DNA of 60,829 nt from Reyranella massiliensis 521 (GTDB taxonomy: Bacteria > Pseudomonadota > Alphaproteobacteria > Reyranellales > Reyranellaceae): contig CAMARK010000017.1 of the NCBI GenBank assembly GCA_945860205.1, positions 1 to 60,829 on the forward strand, written 5' to 3'. Below, in pieces: positions 43,311-52,394 of the stretch. Both the position numbers and the translations under genes were made by a program. The notes below the pieces were generated by a model, which saw only the letters and a list, made by a program, of their open reading frames with translations, was not told the origin of the DNA and searched no databases. Within the stretch, counting starts at the first letter, position 1. Every line of letters begins with the position of its first letter.

Positions 43311-43957
43311 GGGTTACGCACGAACTCGGCGTCGATGACGATTTCGATGGCCTCGGAGAACATCGCCGGCATGCCGAAGTCCTGCGGCTTGATCCAGCTG
43401 CTGGCACGGACGCCGAGGCGCGGATGGCCGAAGCCCTTGCCGCTGCCAATCAAGCTAACGTCGAAGGTGATCGGCGCGGTCTTGCCCATCAGCGTGAGGT
43501 TGCCATCCACCTTGCCGCTGGTGGCGTCGGTCTGACGAAAGGCGGTCGACACGAATGTCACCTCGGGAAATCGAGGCGCATTCAGGAACTTTTCGCTCGC
43601 AAGATCGCTGGCGAAGCCCTTGACGTTCGACGTGATCGATTCGGTCACGACCTGGGCCGACAATTTCGTGCTCGCGACCGCATCCGGATTCCATGCCAGC
43701 GTGCCGCTCACGCGATCGAAGCGGAAAACGCTGTAGGAATAGCCAACGTGCGGAACGCGAGCCAGGACCGACGAATGATCGGGATCAAGCGCATAGGTGC
43801 CTGCCGTCGCATGGGCGATATTGCGCTCACCGCAGAATACGCCGGGCGGCATGCTGGGAGGACAAGTGCCCTGGGCGAGGCCGCCGGTAGCGGGAAGCTG
43901 TGACAGTACAGCGCCGAGCAACAGAGCGCGCGCGATCGAAGAGGCTGCGACCTTCAT
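43307..43957 (-). CDS. YceI family periplasmic protein
   Basis: The 216-residue protein has a signal peptide (SIARALLLGAVLSQLPATGG) and the YceI lipocalin-like barrel: TYALDPDHSSVLARVPHVGY, FRFDRVSGTLAWNPD, RFPEVTFVSTAFRQTD, GNLTLMGKTAPITFDVSL and the final FSEAIEIVIDAEF. YceI proteins bind isoprenoids such as octaprenyl phosphate or amides. Two Cys pairs near the N-terminus could form disulfides. It is translationally coupled to the downstream SRPBCC gene. Its upstream neighbour is the membrane-anchored SRPBCC at 43979. Confidence 0.9.
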   Translation of the reverse strand: MKVAASSIARALLLGAVLSQLPATGGLAQGTCPPSMPPGVFCGERNIAHATAGTYALDPDHSSVLARVPHVGYSYSVFRFDRVSGTLAWNPDAVASTKLSAQVVTESITSNVKGFASDLASEKFLNAPRFPEVTFVSTAFRQTDATSGKVDGNLTLMGKTAPITFDVSLIGSGKGFGHPRLGVRASSWIKPQDFGMPAMFSEAIEIVIDAEFVRNP

Positions 43958-43978
43958 GGCTTTACTCCAGTATCAGGA

Positions 43979-44515
43979 CTATTTCTCGGTCGCGGCTTTA
44001 AGATTGGCGAGCCCCGCGGCGAAGTCATTGCCGATCATGTTGTCCATGTTCATGAACAGGCCCATCACCTTCATCATGAGGGAGGCGGAACCGTACATCG
44101 CCCAAGTGACAACCGCGCCATCGCTCCTCGGTTCCATGGTGAACTCGGCGGTGTTGTGGCCCTCGAACGGCGAGATGAAATCGAGCTTGATCAGGATCTT
44201 GCTGGGCGGCGTCGCCTCCGTGATCTCCATCCGCCCCTTGCCGACGTTCTTGTCGCCGTCCCATTCATAGATGGCGCCCTTGCCGCTTGCGGCGCCGCTG
44301 AAGGTCCGCTTCATCGCCGGATCCTTCTTTTCATAGGGCGACCACAGGCTCCAGCTGCGCAGGTCGTTGATCAGCGCGAAAATCTTCTCCGGCGGCGCCT
44401 TGATGGTCGCCGTGCGCTGTACGCGGAAGGTGTCGGGCCTGGTCGCGGCATAGATCAGGATGCCGGCGACAACGACAACGATGGCGACGGCAATATAGGC
44501 GAACGTCTTCAGCAT
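43979..44515 (-). CDS. Membrane-anchored SRPBCC protein
   Basis: The 178-residue protein starts with one membrane helix (KTFAYIAVAIVVVVAGILIY). An SRPBCC domain follows: FRVQRTATIKAPPEKIFALI, WSLWSPYEKKDPAMKRTFSG, KGRMEITEATPPSKILIKLD and a C-terminal helix. It is the first gene of the operon and is read from the promoter at 44554-44582. The domain would sit in the periplasm or on the inner side, depending on the helix orientation. Similar proteins are common in alphaproteobacteria and lack a defined role. Confidence 0.88.
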   Translation of the reverse strand: MLKTFAYIAVAIVVVVAGILIYAATRPDTFRVQRTATIKAPPEKIFALINDLRSWSLWSPYEKKDPAMKRTFSGAASGKGAIYEWDGDKNVGKGRMEITEATPPSKILIKLDFISPFEGHNTAEFTMEPRSDGAVVTWAMYGSASLMMKVMGLFMNMDNMIGNDFAAGLANLKAATEK

Positions 44516-44535
44516 CGGCTGAGTGCTCCGATAAT

Positions 44536-44555
44536 ACTTAACTCTTAAGTTAAGT
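44536..44555. promoter_or_regulatory. AT-rich palindromic operator candidate
   Basis: ACTTAAC, six bases, GTTAAGT. The 20-bp inverted repeat is strikingly AT-rich in this GC-rich DNA and overlaps the -10 region of the minus-strand promoter at 44554-44582. ArsR-type repressors commonly bind such sites in front of SRPBCC/VOC operons; the regulator gene is not in this window. Confidence 0.6.
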
Positions 44556-44582
44556 GTTAGGAACTTCGCGGCGCACTGTCAA
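44554..44582 (-). promoter_or_regulatory. Promoter of the SRPBCC-YceI-VOC operon
   Basis: On the minus strand a perfect TTGACA (44577-44582) is followed by 17 bases and TAACAC (44554-44559), a weak -10. The predicted start is inside the palindrome at 44536-44555, about 30 bases before the SRPBCC start, so the palindrome is placed to block transcription. Confidence 0.55.
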
Positions 44583-44611
44583 CCGCCGGCAAAACGACCT
44601 AAGAAATCCTC

Positions 44612-46219
44612 ATGGTAGACATACACACCGGCCGTCCGGCCACCCTCGCGCCGAACGGCATGGTGACTTGCCCTCATTCGCTGGCCTCGCAGGCCGGCGT
44701 CGACGTACTGCGGGCCGGCGGATCGGCGGTCGACGCCGCCCTTGCCACAAGCGCGGCGCTCTCCGTGCTCTATCCGCACATGACGGGTGTCGGCGGCGAC
44801 GCCTTCTGGCTGATCTACGACGCCAAGTCCGGGAGCGTGCGCTACATCGACGGCGGTGGCCGTGCCGCCTCGGGCGGCACGGTGGAGGCCTTCACCCGGC
44901 GCGGCCTTGCCGAGGTGCCGTATCGCGGTGTCCTGCCCGGCACCCTCACCGTCCCCGGCGCCGTCGCGAGCTGGGCCGAGGCCCACGCCGCCTATGGCCG
45001 CCTTCCGCTGAAGCGCTGTCTCGAAAGCGCCATTGGCTACGCCCGTCACGGCTTCCCGGTGACGGCACGGCTGGCCTACTGGCGCGAACTGGCGCGCGAG
45101 GAACTGGCCAAGAGCCCCGAAGCCGCCGCGATCTTCCTGAAAGACGGCGCCATGCTCACCAATCCCGATCTCGCCCGCACGCTGGAGGCGATCGCCAGCG
45201 ACGGCTGGTACGGCTTCTACGACGGCGAGGTCGGCCGCGAACTCGTGCGCTGGTCGACCGCGCACGACGGCTTCTTCACGCCGGACGATCTCAAGGCCCA
45301 GCTTGCGCGCTGGGGCGAGCCGCTGAAAGGCACCTATCGCGGCGTCACGATCTACGAGACGCCGGCGCCGACGCAGGGCTTTGCGGTGCTGGAGATGATG
45401 AACCTGCTCGAGCCGCTGGAGCTTCACGAAAGGCCCTTCCTCGGCCCCGACTATGTGCATTTCATGGTCCAGGCCAAGCAGCTCGCCTATCACGACCGCG
45501 ACCGCCACCTCGCCGATCCGCGCTTCACCTCGGTGCCGATGGAGCGCCTGATCTCGAAGACATACGCAGACGAGCGGCGCGCGCTGATGGATCCGGCACG
45601 TGCCGTTCCGTGGGACCGCATCCCCTCCTACGGCAGCCTGGCGGGCGACACGGTCTACATCGCCGTGGTCGATGCCGAAGGCAATGCGGTGTCGATGATC
45701 CATTCGCTCTATGGCGGCTTCGGCGCCGCCGTCGTGGCTGGACGCACCGGAGTCGTCCTGCAAAACCGCTCCGCCTATTTCTCGCTCGATCCCAACAGCC
45801 CCAACAGGGTCGAGCCCGGCAAGACGCCGCTGCACACGCTGATCGCCTCGATGGCCTTCCGCGACGACAGGCTGTGGGCCGTGGTGGGCTGCATGGGCGC
45901 CGACGGCCAGCCGCAGATCCACCTCCAGACCTACCTCGCGATGATCGACCACGGCCGCAACATCCAGGAGGCGCTGGAGACGCCGCGGTTTCTCTCCGGC
46001 CGCTTCGCCATCGGCGAGGCGCGCGACACGCTGCACATCGAAGGGCGTTTTCCGCCCGCGACCATTGCCGAGTTGGAGCGGCGCGGCCACATGGTCAACC
46101 GCTGGGGCGCCTGGAATGAACTCGCGGGCCACGCCCACGGCATCACGATCGATCCTGTGAGCGGCCTCAAGGTCGGCGGCGCCGATCCGCGCAGCGATGG
46201 CGCGGCGATAGGTTATTAG
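44612..46219 (+). CDS. Gamma-glutamyltransferase family protein
   Basis: The 535-residue protein is a full-length GGT homologue. The nucleophile is Thr347 in AGDTVYIAVVDAEGNAVSM; self-cleavage before it would give two chains. The N-terminal part has LASQAGVDVLRAGGSAVDAA and HMTGVGGDAFWLIYD; the C-terminal part has LQNRSAYFSLDPNSPNRVEP and PLHTLIASMAF. I see no signal peptide, so it may act in the cytoplasm, as known for several alphaproteobacterial members and for GGT-like acylases. Glutathione or another gamma-glutamyl compound is the likely substrate. It is divergent from the SRPBCC operon. Confidence 0.9.
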   Translation: MVDIHTGRPATLAPNGMVTCPHSLASQAGVDVLRAGGSAVDAALATSAALSVLYPHMTGVGGDAFWLIYDAKSGSVRYIDGGGRAASGGTVEAFTRRGLAEVPYRGVLPGTLTVPGAVASWAEAHAAYGRLPLKRCLESAIGYARHGFPVTARLAYWRELAREELAKSPEAAAIFLKDGAMLTNPDLARTLEAIASDGWYGFYDGEVGRELVRWSTAHDGFFTPDDLKAQLARWGEPLKGTYRGVTIYETPAPTQGFAVLEMMNLLEPLELHERPFLGPDYVHFMVQAKQLAYHDRDRHLADPRFTSVPMERLISKTYADERRALMDPARAVPWDRIPSYGSLAGDTVYIAVVDAEGNAVSMIHSLYGGFGAAVVAGRTGVVLQNRSAYFSLDPNSPNRVEPGKTPLHTLIASMAFRDDRLWAVVGCMGADGQPQIHLQTYLAMIDHGRNIQEALETPRFLSGRFAIGEARDTLHIEGRFPPATIAELERRGHMVNRWGAWNELAGHAHGITIDPVSGLKVGGADPRSDGAAIGY

Positions 46220-46237
46220 AGAGTGACCACCGAACAA

Positions 46238-46346
46238 CCTCATGCTGAGGAGGTCGCGCAGCGACCGTCTCGAAGCATGGGCTTCACGCACGGTGCTCGT
46301 TGCCACCCTTCGAGACGCGGCCTGCGGCCGCTCCTCAGGGTGAGGT
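46238..46346. repeat. Dispersed palindromic repeat, copy 3
   Basis: The core CCTCATGCTGAGGAGG to CTCCTCAGGGTGAGGT carries the nested CGTCTCGAAG/CTTCGAGACG pair, as in the copies at 201-299 and 8884-8990. The outer CTAGAGTCTTTCCG ends seen at 8855-9034 are missing. It fills the 158-bp gap between two converging genes. Confidence 0.75.
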
Positions 46347-46377
46347 CATTGTCGGGGAGACGACTTCAATATTCTGA

Positions 46378-47982
46378 CTACGCCAGCGCAAAACCCTCGT
46401 AGTCGTTCTTCACCACCGTGTCGCAGGCCGCGATGTAGGCCGGCAGGCCGCCGATATAGGGCATGAACACGCGCGGCTTGCCAGGGATGTTGGCGCCGAC
46501 GTACCAGGAGCTGCAGGTCGAGCGCAGCGTGATGTTGGCGAAGTCGCCGACCTGGCCGACCCAGGCTTCCTGGGCCTCGTCGACCGGTTCGATTACGTTC
46601 ACGCCTTTGGCGCGCAATGCCTCCAGGCAATCGGCGATGAAGTCGACGTGCTGCTCGATCGAGGGAAGCATGTTGGTCAGCACCGAGGGGCTGCCCGGCC
46701 CGGTGATGGTGAAGAGATTGGGAAAGCCCACGATCGTGAGGCCGAGATAGGACTTCGGCCCCTCGCTCCATTTATCCTTGAGTGCGACGCCGCCGCGCCC
46801 GCGGATATCGACCTTCAGCAGCGCGCCGGTCATGGCATCGAAGCCGGTGGCCAGCACCAGGCAGTCGAAGCTGTAGTCCTGGCCCTTGGCGCGAAGTCCC
46901 TTGGCCGCGATGCGCTCGACCGGCGCGTCGCTGATATCGACCAGCGTTACGTTCGGTCGGTTGAAGGTCTCCCAGTAGCCATCATCCACGCAAAGCCGCT
47001 TGCAGCCGATGATGTTCTTCGGCGTCAGGATTTCGGCGGTCTTCGGGTCCTTCACCACCTCGCGGATCTTGGAGCGCACGAAGTCGGCCGCGGTCTTGTT
47101 CGACTCATCGTTCAGCAACAGGTCGGAGAACGAGGCCATGAATCCCAGTCCGCCGTAGGCCCAGCGCTCCTCGAACAGGCGACGACGCTCGACTTCCGGC
47201 GTCTCGATCGCCGAAGCCATATTGATCACGAAATCGATGCCGGCCGGTTTGGTCTTGGCGCGCTTGCGCATCTCGGGGTAGTGCGCCTTGACCTTGGCGA
47301 CGTAGGCGGGGTCGAGCGGCTTGTTGTGCGCCGGGATGGTGTAATTGGCGGTGCGCTGGAACACCGTGAGGTGTTTGGCCTGTCGCGCCATGATCGGAAT
47401 CGACTGGATCGCCGACGAGCCGGTGCCGATCACACCCACCGTCTTGCCGGTGAAATCGACGCCTTCGTGCGGCCAGTTGCCAGTGTGATAGGTCGGACCC
47501 TTGAAGTCTTCCAGGCCTGGAATTTTCGGTGTGTTGGGCGACGACAGGCAGCCCATGGCGGTGATGACGAAGCGCGCCGCCACCTTGTAGCCCCCCTTGT
47601 TTCCGACGTTCTCGGTTTCGACCCGCCAGACGTTCGCCGTCTCGTCGAAAACGGCCGCGGTGATCCGGGTCTCGAAGCGGATATCGCGCCGCAGGTCGAA
47701 GCGATCGGCGACGTGGTTGGCGTAGCGCAGGATTTCAGGCTGGGTGGCGTAGCGTTCGGTCCACTCCCACTCCTGCTCCAGCTCGGAAGAGAACTGGTAG
47801 GAATACTGCACGCTTTCCACATCGCAGCGCGCGCCGGGATAGCGGTTCCAGTACCAGGTGCCGCCGACGCCCGAGCCCGCCTCGAAAACGCGAGCCGTAA
47901 AACCCTTCTGGCGCAGCCGGTGCAGCATATACATGCCGCCGAAGCCCGCGCCGATGATCACTGCATCGAAATCGACCGACAT
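46378..47982 (-). CDS. Flavin-dependent Baeyer-Villiger-type monooxygenase
   Basis: The 534-residue protein starts at ATG 47980-47982 with a good GGAGGG upstream. It has the FAD site GAGFGG (11-16), the GGTWYWNRYPGARCDVES region typical of BVMOs, the fingerprint FKGPTYHTGNW (160-170) and the NADPH site GTGSSA (186-191). Such enzymes insert oxygen next to a ketone, giving an ester or lactone. Its relatives include cyclohexanone and steroid monooxygenases. It is monocistronic in view of the 117-bp gap to the divergent gene at 48099. Confidence 0.92.
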   Translation of the reverse strand: MSVDFDAVIIGAGFGGMYMLHRLRQKGFTARVFEAGSGVGGTWYWNRYPGARCDVESVQYSYQFSSELEQEWEWTERYATQPEILRYANHVADRFDLRRDIRFETRITAAVFDETANVWRVETENVGNKGGYKVAARFVITAMGCLSSPNTPKIPGLEDFKGPTYHTGNWPHEGVDFTGKTVGVIGTGSSAIQSIPIMARQAKHLTVFQRTANYTIPAHNKPLDPAYVAKVKAHYPEMRKRAKTKPAGIDFVINMASAIETPEVERRRLFEERWAYGGLGFMASFSDLLLNDESNKTAADFVRSKIREVVKDPKTAEILTPKNIIGCKRLCVDDGYWETFNRPNVTLVDISDAPVERIAAKGLRAKGQDYSFDCLVLATGFDAMTGALLKVDIRGRGGVALKDKWSEGPKSYLGLTIVGFPNLFTITGPGSPSVLTNMLPSIEQHVDFIADCLEALRAKGVNVIEPVDEAQEAWVGQVGDFANITLRSTCSSWYVGANIPGKPRVFMPYIGGLPAYIAACDTVVKNDYEGFALA

Positions 47983-48098
47983 ACGCCCTCCAGCAACAAC
48001 CTGAATCCGTACCAAACTTACTGCGACAGGGGAGGTGACCGCGCAAGCCTTCCCGTGCCACCTGTTGCAGGCAGGAATTGAGGAGAGGAACGCGACCG

Positions 48099-49427
48099 AT
48101 GGGCGATAACGCCTACCCGGCAAGCTGGTATGCCGCCACGCGAGATACGAGTGCCGACCGTCCGCCCCTCGTGGCCCGGATCGAGGCCGATGTCGCGGTC
48201 GTGGGCGGCGGCTTCGCAGGTCTGCACACGGCGCGATTGCTGGCACGGCAGGGACGGCAGGTGGCGCTGGTCGAGCGCCGCCGCATTGCCTGGGGCGCAT
48301 CGGGCCGCAACGGCGGCTTCGTCGGACCGGGTTTCGCCGAGCGATCAGGAGCGTTGATCGACAGGCTTGGCCTCGACCATGCACGTGGGCTCTATGCGCA
48401 GTCGCAACGCGGCGTCGCCATCGTGCGCGAGGCCATCGACGAGCTGGGCCGCCCCGACATTCGCATCGGGCCCCTCCTCATGGGGTCTGGCAAGCTCAGT
48501 GTCTCGCGCACCGACCAGGGCCCGGGGTTCGCCGACCGCACGCGCGCCCTGGCCGACACGCTCGGCGCCGCATTCGAGCCGTGGGACACCACCCAGGTGC
48601 GCGCCCTGCTGGCCACCCCGCGTTATCATCAGGCCATCCATGACCCGCTCTCGTTTCACATCCATCCGCTGAACTTCGCGCTGGCGCTGGCAGCCGACAT
48701 CGAGGCACGCGGCGGCGCGATCCATGAGAAAACGGAAGCAACCGAGGTGTCCCGCGAGGGCGGCGGCTGGCTGCTGCGCACGCCAGGCGGCGAGATCGCC
48801 GCGCGCCACGTCGTCCTGGCGGGCAATGCCGATCTCGGACGCGTACAGTCACGGATCGCGCGCGCCGTGCTGCCGGTCGCGACCTACGTGGCCGTCACCG
48901 GGAAGATCGGACCGAAACTTGCCGACGCGATTCGCTGGTCCGGCGCGATCTCCGACACCCGCCGCTCCGGTGACTACTATCGTGTGATCGATGGCGACCG
49001 GCTGCTGTGGGGTGGGCGCATCACCACCGACACGCGCGAGCCGCCGCGCCTGCGCGAAATGATGCGCAGCGATATTCTCTCCGTCTACCCGCAGCTTGGC
49101 GACATCCGGATCGAGTACGCTTGGCCCGGCATCATGGGCTACGCGCCCCACAAGATGCCGCAGGTTGGCGAGATCGAGCCCGGCCTCTGGGTGTGCTCGG
49201 CCTTCGGCGGTCACGGGCTTGCCCAGACCGCGGCCGGCGCCGACGCCGTCGCCGCCGGCATCCTGGGCGACGACGCGCGCTGGCGCCTGTTCGCTCCCTT
49301 CGGCACAAGATGGGCCGGCGGGCCGTTCGGGCGGGCCGCCACGCAGCTCATCTACTGGAACCTTCAGGCGCGCGACTGGTGGGACGAGAAGCGGCAGGCG
49401 CAGAACGCGGAGACCTTGCGGACATGA
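48099..49427 (+). CDS. FAD-dependent oxidoreductase (DadA/PuuB-like)
   Basis: The 442-residue protein begins MGDNAYPASWYAATRDTSAD, followed by the FAD site VVGGGFAGLHTARLLARQGR and GASGRNGGFVGPG, as in gamma-glutamylputrescine oxidases and D-amino acid dehydrogenases. The C-terminal FAD domain holds WPGIMGYAPHKMPQVGEIEP and GHGLAQTAAGADAVAAGI. It oxidises an amine or an N-substituted amino acid. The ATG at 48099 has AGGAGAGGAA in reach; a TTG 7 codons upstream is less likely. Its stop overlaps the start of the molybdoenzyme gene (ATGA). Confidence 0.9.
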   Translation: MGDNAYPASWYAATRDTSADRPPLVARIEADVAVVGGGFAGLHTARLLARQGRQVALVERRRIAWGASGRNGGFVGPGFAERSGALIDRLGLDHARGLYAQSQRGVAIVREAIDELGRPDIRIGPLLMGSGKLSVSRTDQGPGFADRTRALADTLGAAFEPWDTTQVRALLATPRYHQAIHDPLSFHIHPLNFALALAADIEARGGAIHEKTEATEVSREGGGWLLRTPGGEIAARHVVLAGNADLGRVQSRIARAVLPVATYVAVTGKIGPKLADAIRWSGAISDTRRSGDYYRVIDGDRLLWGGRITTDTREPPRLREMMRSDILSVYPQLGDIRIEYAWPGIMGYAPHKMPQVGEIEPGLWVCSAFGGHGLAQTAAGADAVAAGILGDDARWRLFAPFGTRWAGGPFGRAATQLIYWNLQARDWWDEKRQAQNAETLRT

Positions 49428-51724
49428 CGATTGAACGGATGGGCGATTCGCCCCGTCGGCGCGAGGACGCCCGCTTCGTCACCGGCCAGGGCGCCTATCT
49501 CGACGATCTGAAGTTCGACCGCCTGACACATGCCGTCGTGTTGCGCTCGCCGCATGCGCACGCGCTGATCCGGTCGATCGAAGTCACCGTCGCACGGCGC
49601 GCCCCGGGCGTGATTGCCGTGCTGACCGCAGCGGACGCTGCCATCGACGGGCTAAAACCGCTCCGGCCCTATGCCGAGGCCAACCTGCAAACCGGCGAGC
49701 CTTTCGCCTTCGCGCCGCAGCCATTGCTGGCCCAGGACAAGGTGCGCTTCGGCGGCGAGCCGGTGGCGATGGTCGTGGCCGAGACGCTCGCGCACGCGCT
49801 CGACGCCTCCGAGCTGGTGGTCGTGGATTACGAAACGTTGCCGGCGGTCACCACCGCGGACGCGGCACGTGCGCCAGATGCGCCTCAGCTTGCCGCGGAA
49901 ATTCCGGGCAATGTCTGTCTCGATTGGCACACCGGCGACGCGGCCGGCGCGGATACGGCCTTTGCCACGGCGGCCCATGTCGTGTCGCTCACGCTCGACA
50001 ACCACCGCATCGTCATGAACCCGATGGAGCCGCGCGGCGGCGTCGGGTCGTTCGATGCCACGACCGGGCGCTACACGCTCCATGTCTCGAGCCAGAACAT
50101 CCACATCAACCGCAATTTCGTGGCGCGCTCGCTTGGCGTCGAACCAAGGGACGTGCGGTTCGTGGCGCCCGATGTGGGCGGCGGCTTCGGTGCCAAGAAC
50201 TTCGCCTATGTCGAGCATGCGCTGATCCTGTGGGCGGCCAGGCGCACCGGCCGGCCCGTCAAATGGATCGCCAGCCGCAGCGAGGTGTTCCTGTCGGATC
50301 ACGCCGCGCGCGACATGCAGGCGGAGGCCTCCCTCGCCCTCGATGCGGCGGGCAAGTTCCTGGCGCTGCGCGTCGCGAGCGTCGCCAACCTCGGCGCCTA
50401 CATGGCCGGCGCCGGCGGCGGCATACAAACCTACCAGTACATCCACCTGCAGGGTTCGGTGTATCGCATTCCGTCGATCGCGCTTCACGTGGTGGCGGCC
50501 GTGACCAACACAGCGCCGATCGGCGTCACGCGGGGGCCGGGGTTCGCCGAGGCCATTAACATCATCGAACGGCTGATCGATGCCGCGGCGTGCCGGACCG
50601 GGATCGATCGCGCCGAATTGCGACGCCGCAACATGGTGCCACCCGACGCGATGCCCATGACCAACAGCTTCGGCTTCCAGGTCGACAGCGGCCACTTCGC
50701 CGAATCCCTAGATGTGGCCCTGGCTCGCGCCGATGCGGCGGGCTTCCCCGAACGGCAGCGGCGAAGCGAGGCGCACGGCCTGCTGCGCGGCCTGGGCTTC
50801 GCCTATCACATCAAGGCCACGGGCGGCCCGCCAGACGAGAACGTCGACATCAGGTTCGAGACCGACGGCACGGTGTCGTTGATCACCGGCACGCAGCACA
50901 TCGGCCAGGGTCACGAGACGACCTTCCCGCAGATTCTGGCGCACCGCCTGGGCATCCCCAACGAGCGCATCCGGCTCCGCCAAGGCGACACCGATCTGAT
51001 TCCGGCCGGCGGCGGCCATGGCAGTTCGCGCGCCACCTACATGGGCGGCACGGCGATCTGGCGCGCCTCCGACGAGATCATCGCCAAGGGAACGGCGCTG
51101 GCGGCGGACGCCCTCGAAGCTGCCGAAGCCGACATCCGCTTCGAAGACGGACGCTTCGTCGTCTCGGGCACCGACCGCGCCATCGGCCTGCAGGAGATCG
51201 CGGTGCTGGGCCGCGCGAAGGGCGCGCCGCTCGACACCTTCCATGGCTGGAAGCGCGAGCACATGACCTTTCCCAATGGCGCACACGTCGTCGAGGTCGA
51301 GATCGACCGTGATACCGGCCGTGTCGAGCTGGTGCGTTACACCGCCGTCGACGACTACGGCGTGCTGGTCAATCCCATGATCGCAGCCGGCCAGGCGCAC
51401 GGCGCGATGGCCCAAGGGTCCGGCCAGGCCCTGTTGGAGCATGCGACCTACGATCCCGGATCCGGCCAGATGATGGCGGGCTCATTCATGGACTACGCCC
51501 TGCCGCGCGCCGACGATCTGCCGTCATTCGACCTCGGCTTCAACGGCACGCCGTGCATGACCAATCCGCTGGGCGTGAAGGGCTGCGGCGAGGCCGGCGC
51601 CATCGCGGCCTTTCCCGCCATCGCCAACGCCATCCTCGATGCGCTGGGACCGCTGGGCGTCCAGGGATTCGACGGACCGGCCAGTCCGGCGCACATATGG
51701 CAGGCGATGGAGCGCGCTCGATGA
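49424..51724 (+). CDS. CoxL-like molybdopterin-binding dehydrogenase subunit
   Basis: This 766-residue large subunit of the xanthine dehydrogenase family starts at ATG 49424, overlapping the previous stop by 4 bases. Key motifs are DVGGGFGAKNFAYVEHALIL, TRGPGFAEAINIIERLID, GTQHIGQGHETTFPQILAH and GVKGCGEAGAIAAFPAI with the catalytic Glu in GCGEAG. It has no adjacent CoxM or CoxS gene. The FAD oxidoreductase before it cannot replace these. The likely reaction is hydroxylation of an N-heterocycle or an aldehyde. It is a homologue of the gene at 30282-32624 but clearly different in sequence. Confidence 0.9.
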   Translation: MTIERMGDSPRRREDARFVTGQGAYLDDLKFDRLTHAVVLRSPHAHALIRSIEVTVARRAPGVIAVLTAADAAIDGLKPLRPYAEANLQTGEPFAFAPQPLLAQDKVRFGGEPVAMVVAETLAHALDASELVVVDYETLPAVTTADAARAPDAPQLAAEIPGNVCLDWHTGDAAGADTAFATAAHVVSLTLDNHRIVMNPMEPRGGVGSFDATTGRYTLHVSSQNIHINRNFVARSLGVEPRDVRFVAPDVGGGFGAKNFAYVEHALILWAARRTGRPVKWIASRSEVFLSDHAARDMQAEASLALDAAGKFLALRVASVANLGAYMAGAGGGIQTYQYIHLQGSVYRIPSIALHVVAAVTNTAPIGVTRGPGFAEAINIIERLIDAAACRTGIDRAELRRRNMVPPDAMPMTNSFGFQVDSGHFAESLDVALARADAAGFPERQRRSEAHGLLRGLGFAYHIKATGGPPDENVDIRFETDGTVSLITGTQHIGQGHETTFPQILAHRLGIPNERIRLRQGDTDLIPAGGGHGSSRATYMGGTAIWRASDEIIAKGTALAADALEAAEADIRFEDGRFVVSGTDRAIGLQEIAVLGRAKGAPLDTFHGWKREHMTFPNGAHVVEVEIDRDTGRVELVRYTAVDDYGVLVNPMIAAGQAHGAMAQGSGQALLEHATYDPGSGQMMAGSFMDYALPRADDLPSFDLGFNGTPCMTNPLGVKGCGEAGAIAAFPAIANAILDALGPLGVQGFDGPASPAHIWQAMERAR

Positions 51725-52314
51725 GACGCCAGGCACCGGCGGCGGCCCGCAACCGTCAGCCCATCCTCGATGTCCTGCGCCCTCGTCTGCCGGCACAAGG
51801 CCTCGTACTCGAGATCGCGAGCGGCTCGGGCGAGCACATCGTTCATTTCGCCGAGGCGCTGCCCAACCTCGTCTTCCAGCCGAGCGATCCCAGCCCCGAG
51901 GCACGCGCCAGCATCGACGACTGGGTGCAGGAGCTGACCCTCGACAATGTCCGCCCCGCCCTGGCGCTCGATGCCGCAGGCGATGTCTGGCCGCTCGAGC
52001 ACGCCGACACCGTGCTCTGCTGCAACATGATCCACATTGCTCCCTGGGAGGCAGCGGTCGGACTGGTCGTCGGCGCCGGCCGCATCCTGCCGAAGGACGG
52101 CACGCTCTATCTCTACGGACCCTATCGTCGCGGTGGGCGACACACTGCGCCCAGCAACGAGGCATTCGATCTCGACCTGCGGCGGCGCGATGCGGCCTGG
52201 GGCGTGCGCGACCTCGAGGCCGTGGCCGCGCTGGCCGAGGCGCGGGACTTCGGTTTGCCCGAGATCATCGACATGCCGGCCAACAATCTGTCGCTGGTGT
52301 TCAAGCGGCTTTGA
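51721..52314 (+). CDS. DUF938 family SAM-dependent methyltransferase-like protein
   Basis: The 197-residue protein overlaps the upstream gene by 4 bases (ATGA). It has the DUF938 pattern: RNRQPILDVLRPRLPAQGLV, LEIASGSGEHIVHFAEALPN (the SAM-binding motif), VLCCNMIHIAPWEAAVGLVV and LYLYGPYRRGGRHTAPSNEA. DUF938 proteins resemble methyltransferases and lack an established substrate. As the third gene of a coupled operon (48099-52314) it may modify a product of the oxidoreductase or the molybdoenzyme. Confidence 0.88.
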   Translation: MRRQAPAAARNRQPILDVLRPRLPAQGLVLEIASGSGEHIVHFAEALPNLVFQPSDPSPEARASIDDWVQELTLDNVRPALALDAAGDVWPLEHADTVLCCNMIHIAPWEAAVGLVVGAGRILPKDGTLYLYGPYRRGGRHTAPSNEAFDLDLRRRDAAWGVRDLEAVAALAEARDFGLPEIIDMPANNLSLVFKRL

Positions 52315-52394
52315 AGGACCTCGCGGTGGCAATCCGGCATGGGATGCGGTAACGCTTGGATCGCTGGAACCCTTGGGGGAGCGTCGTCGGAACC

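Noticed and set aside
44579..46306. Long open frame antisense to the gamma-glutamyltransferase gene
   Set aside because: It has no family motif, and the sense strand carries the catalytic Thr and the complete fold.
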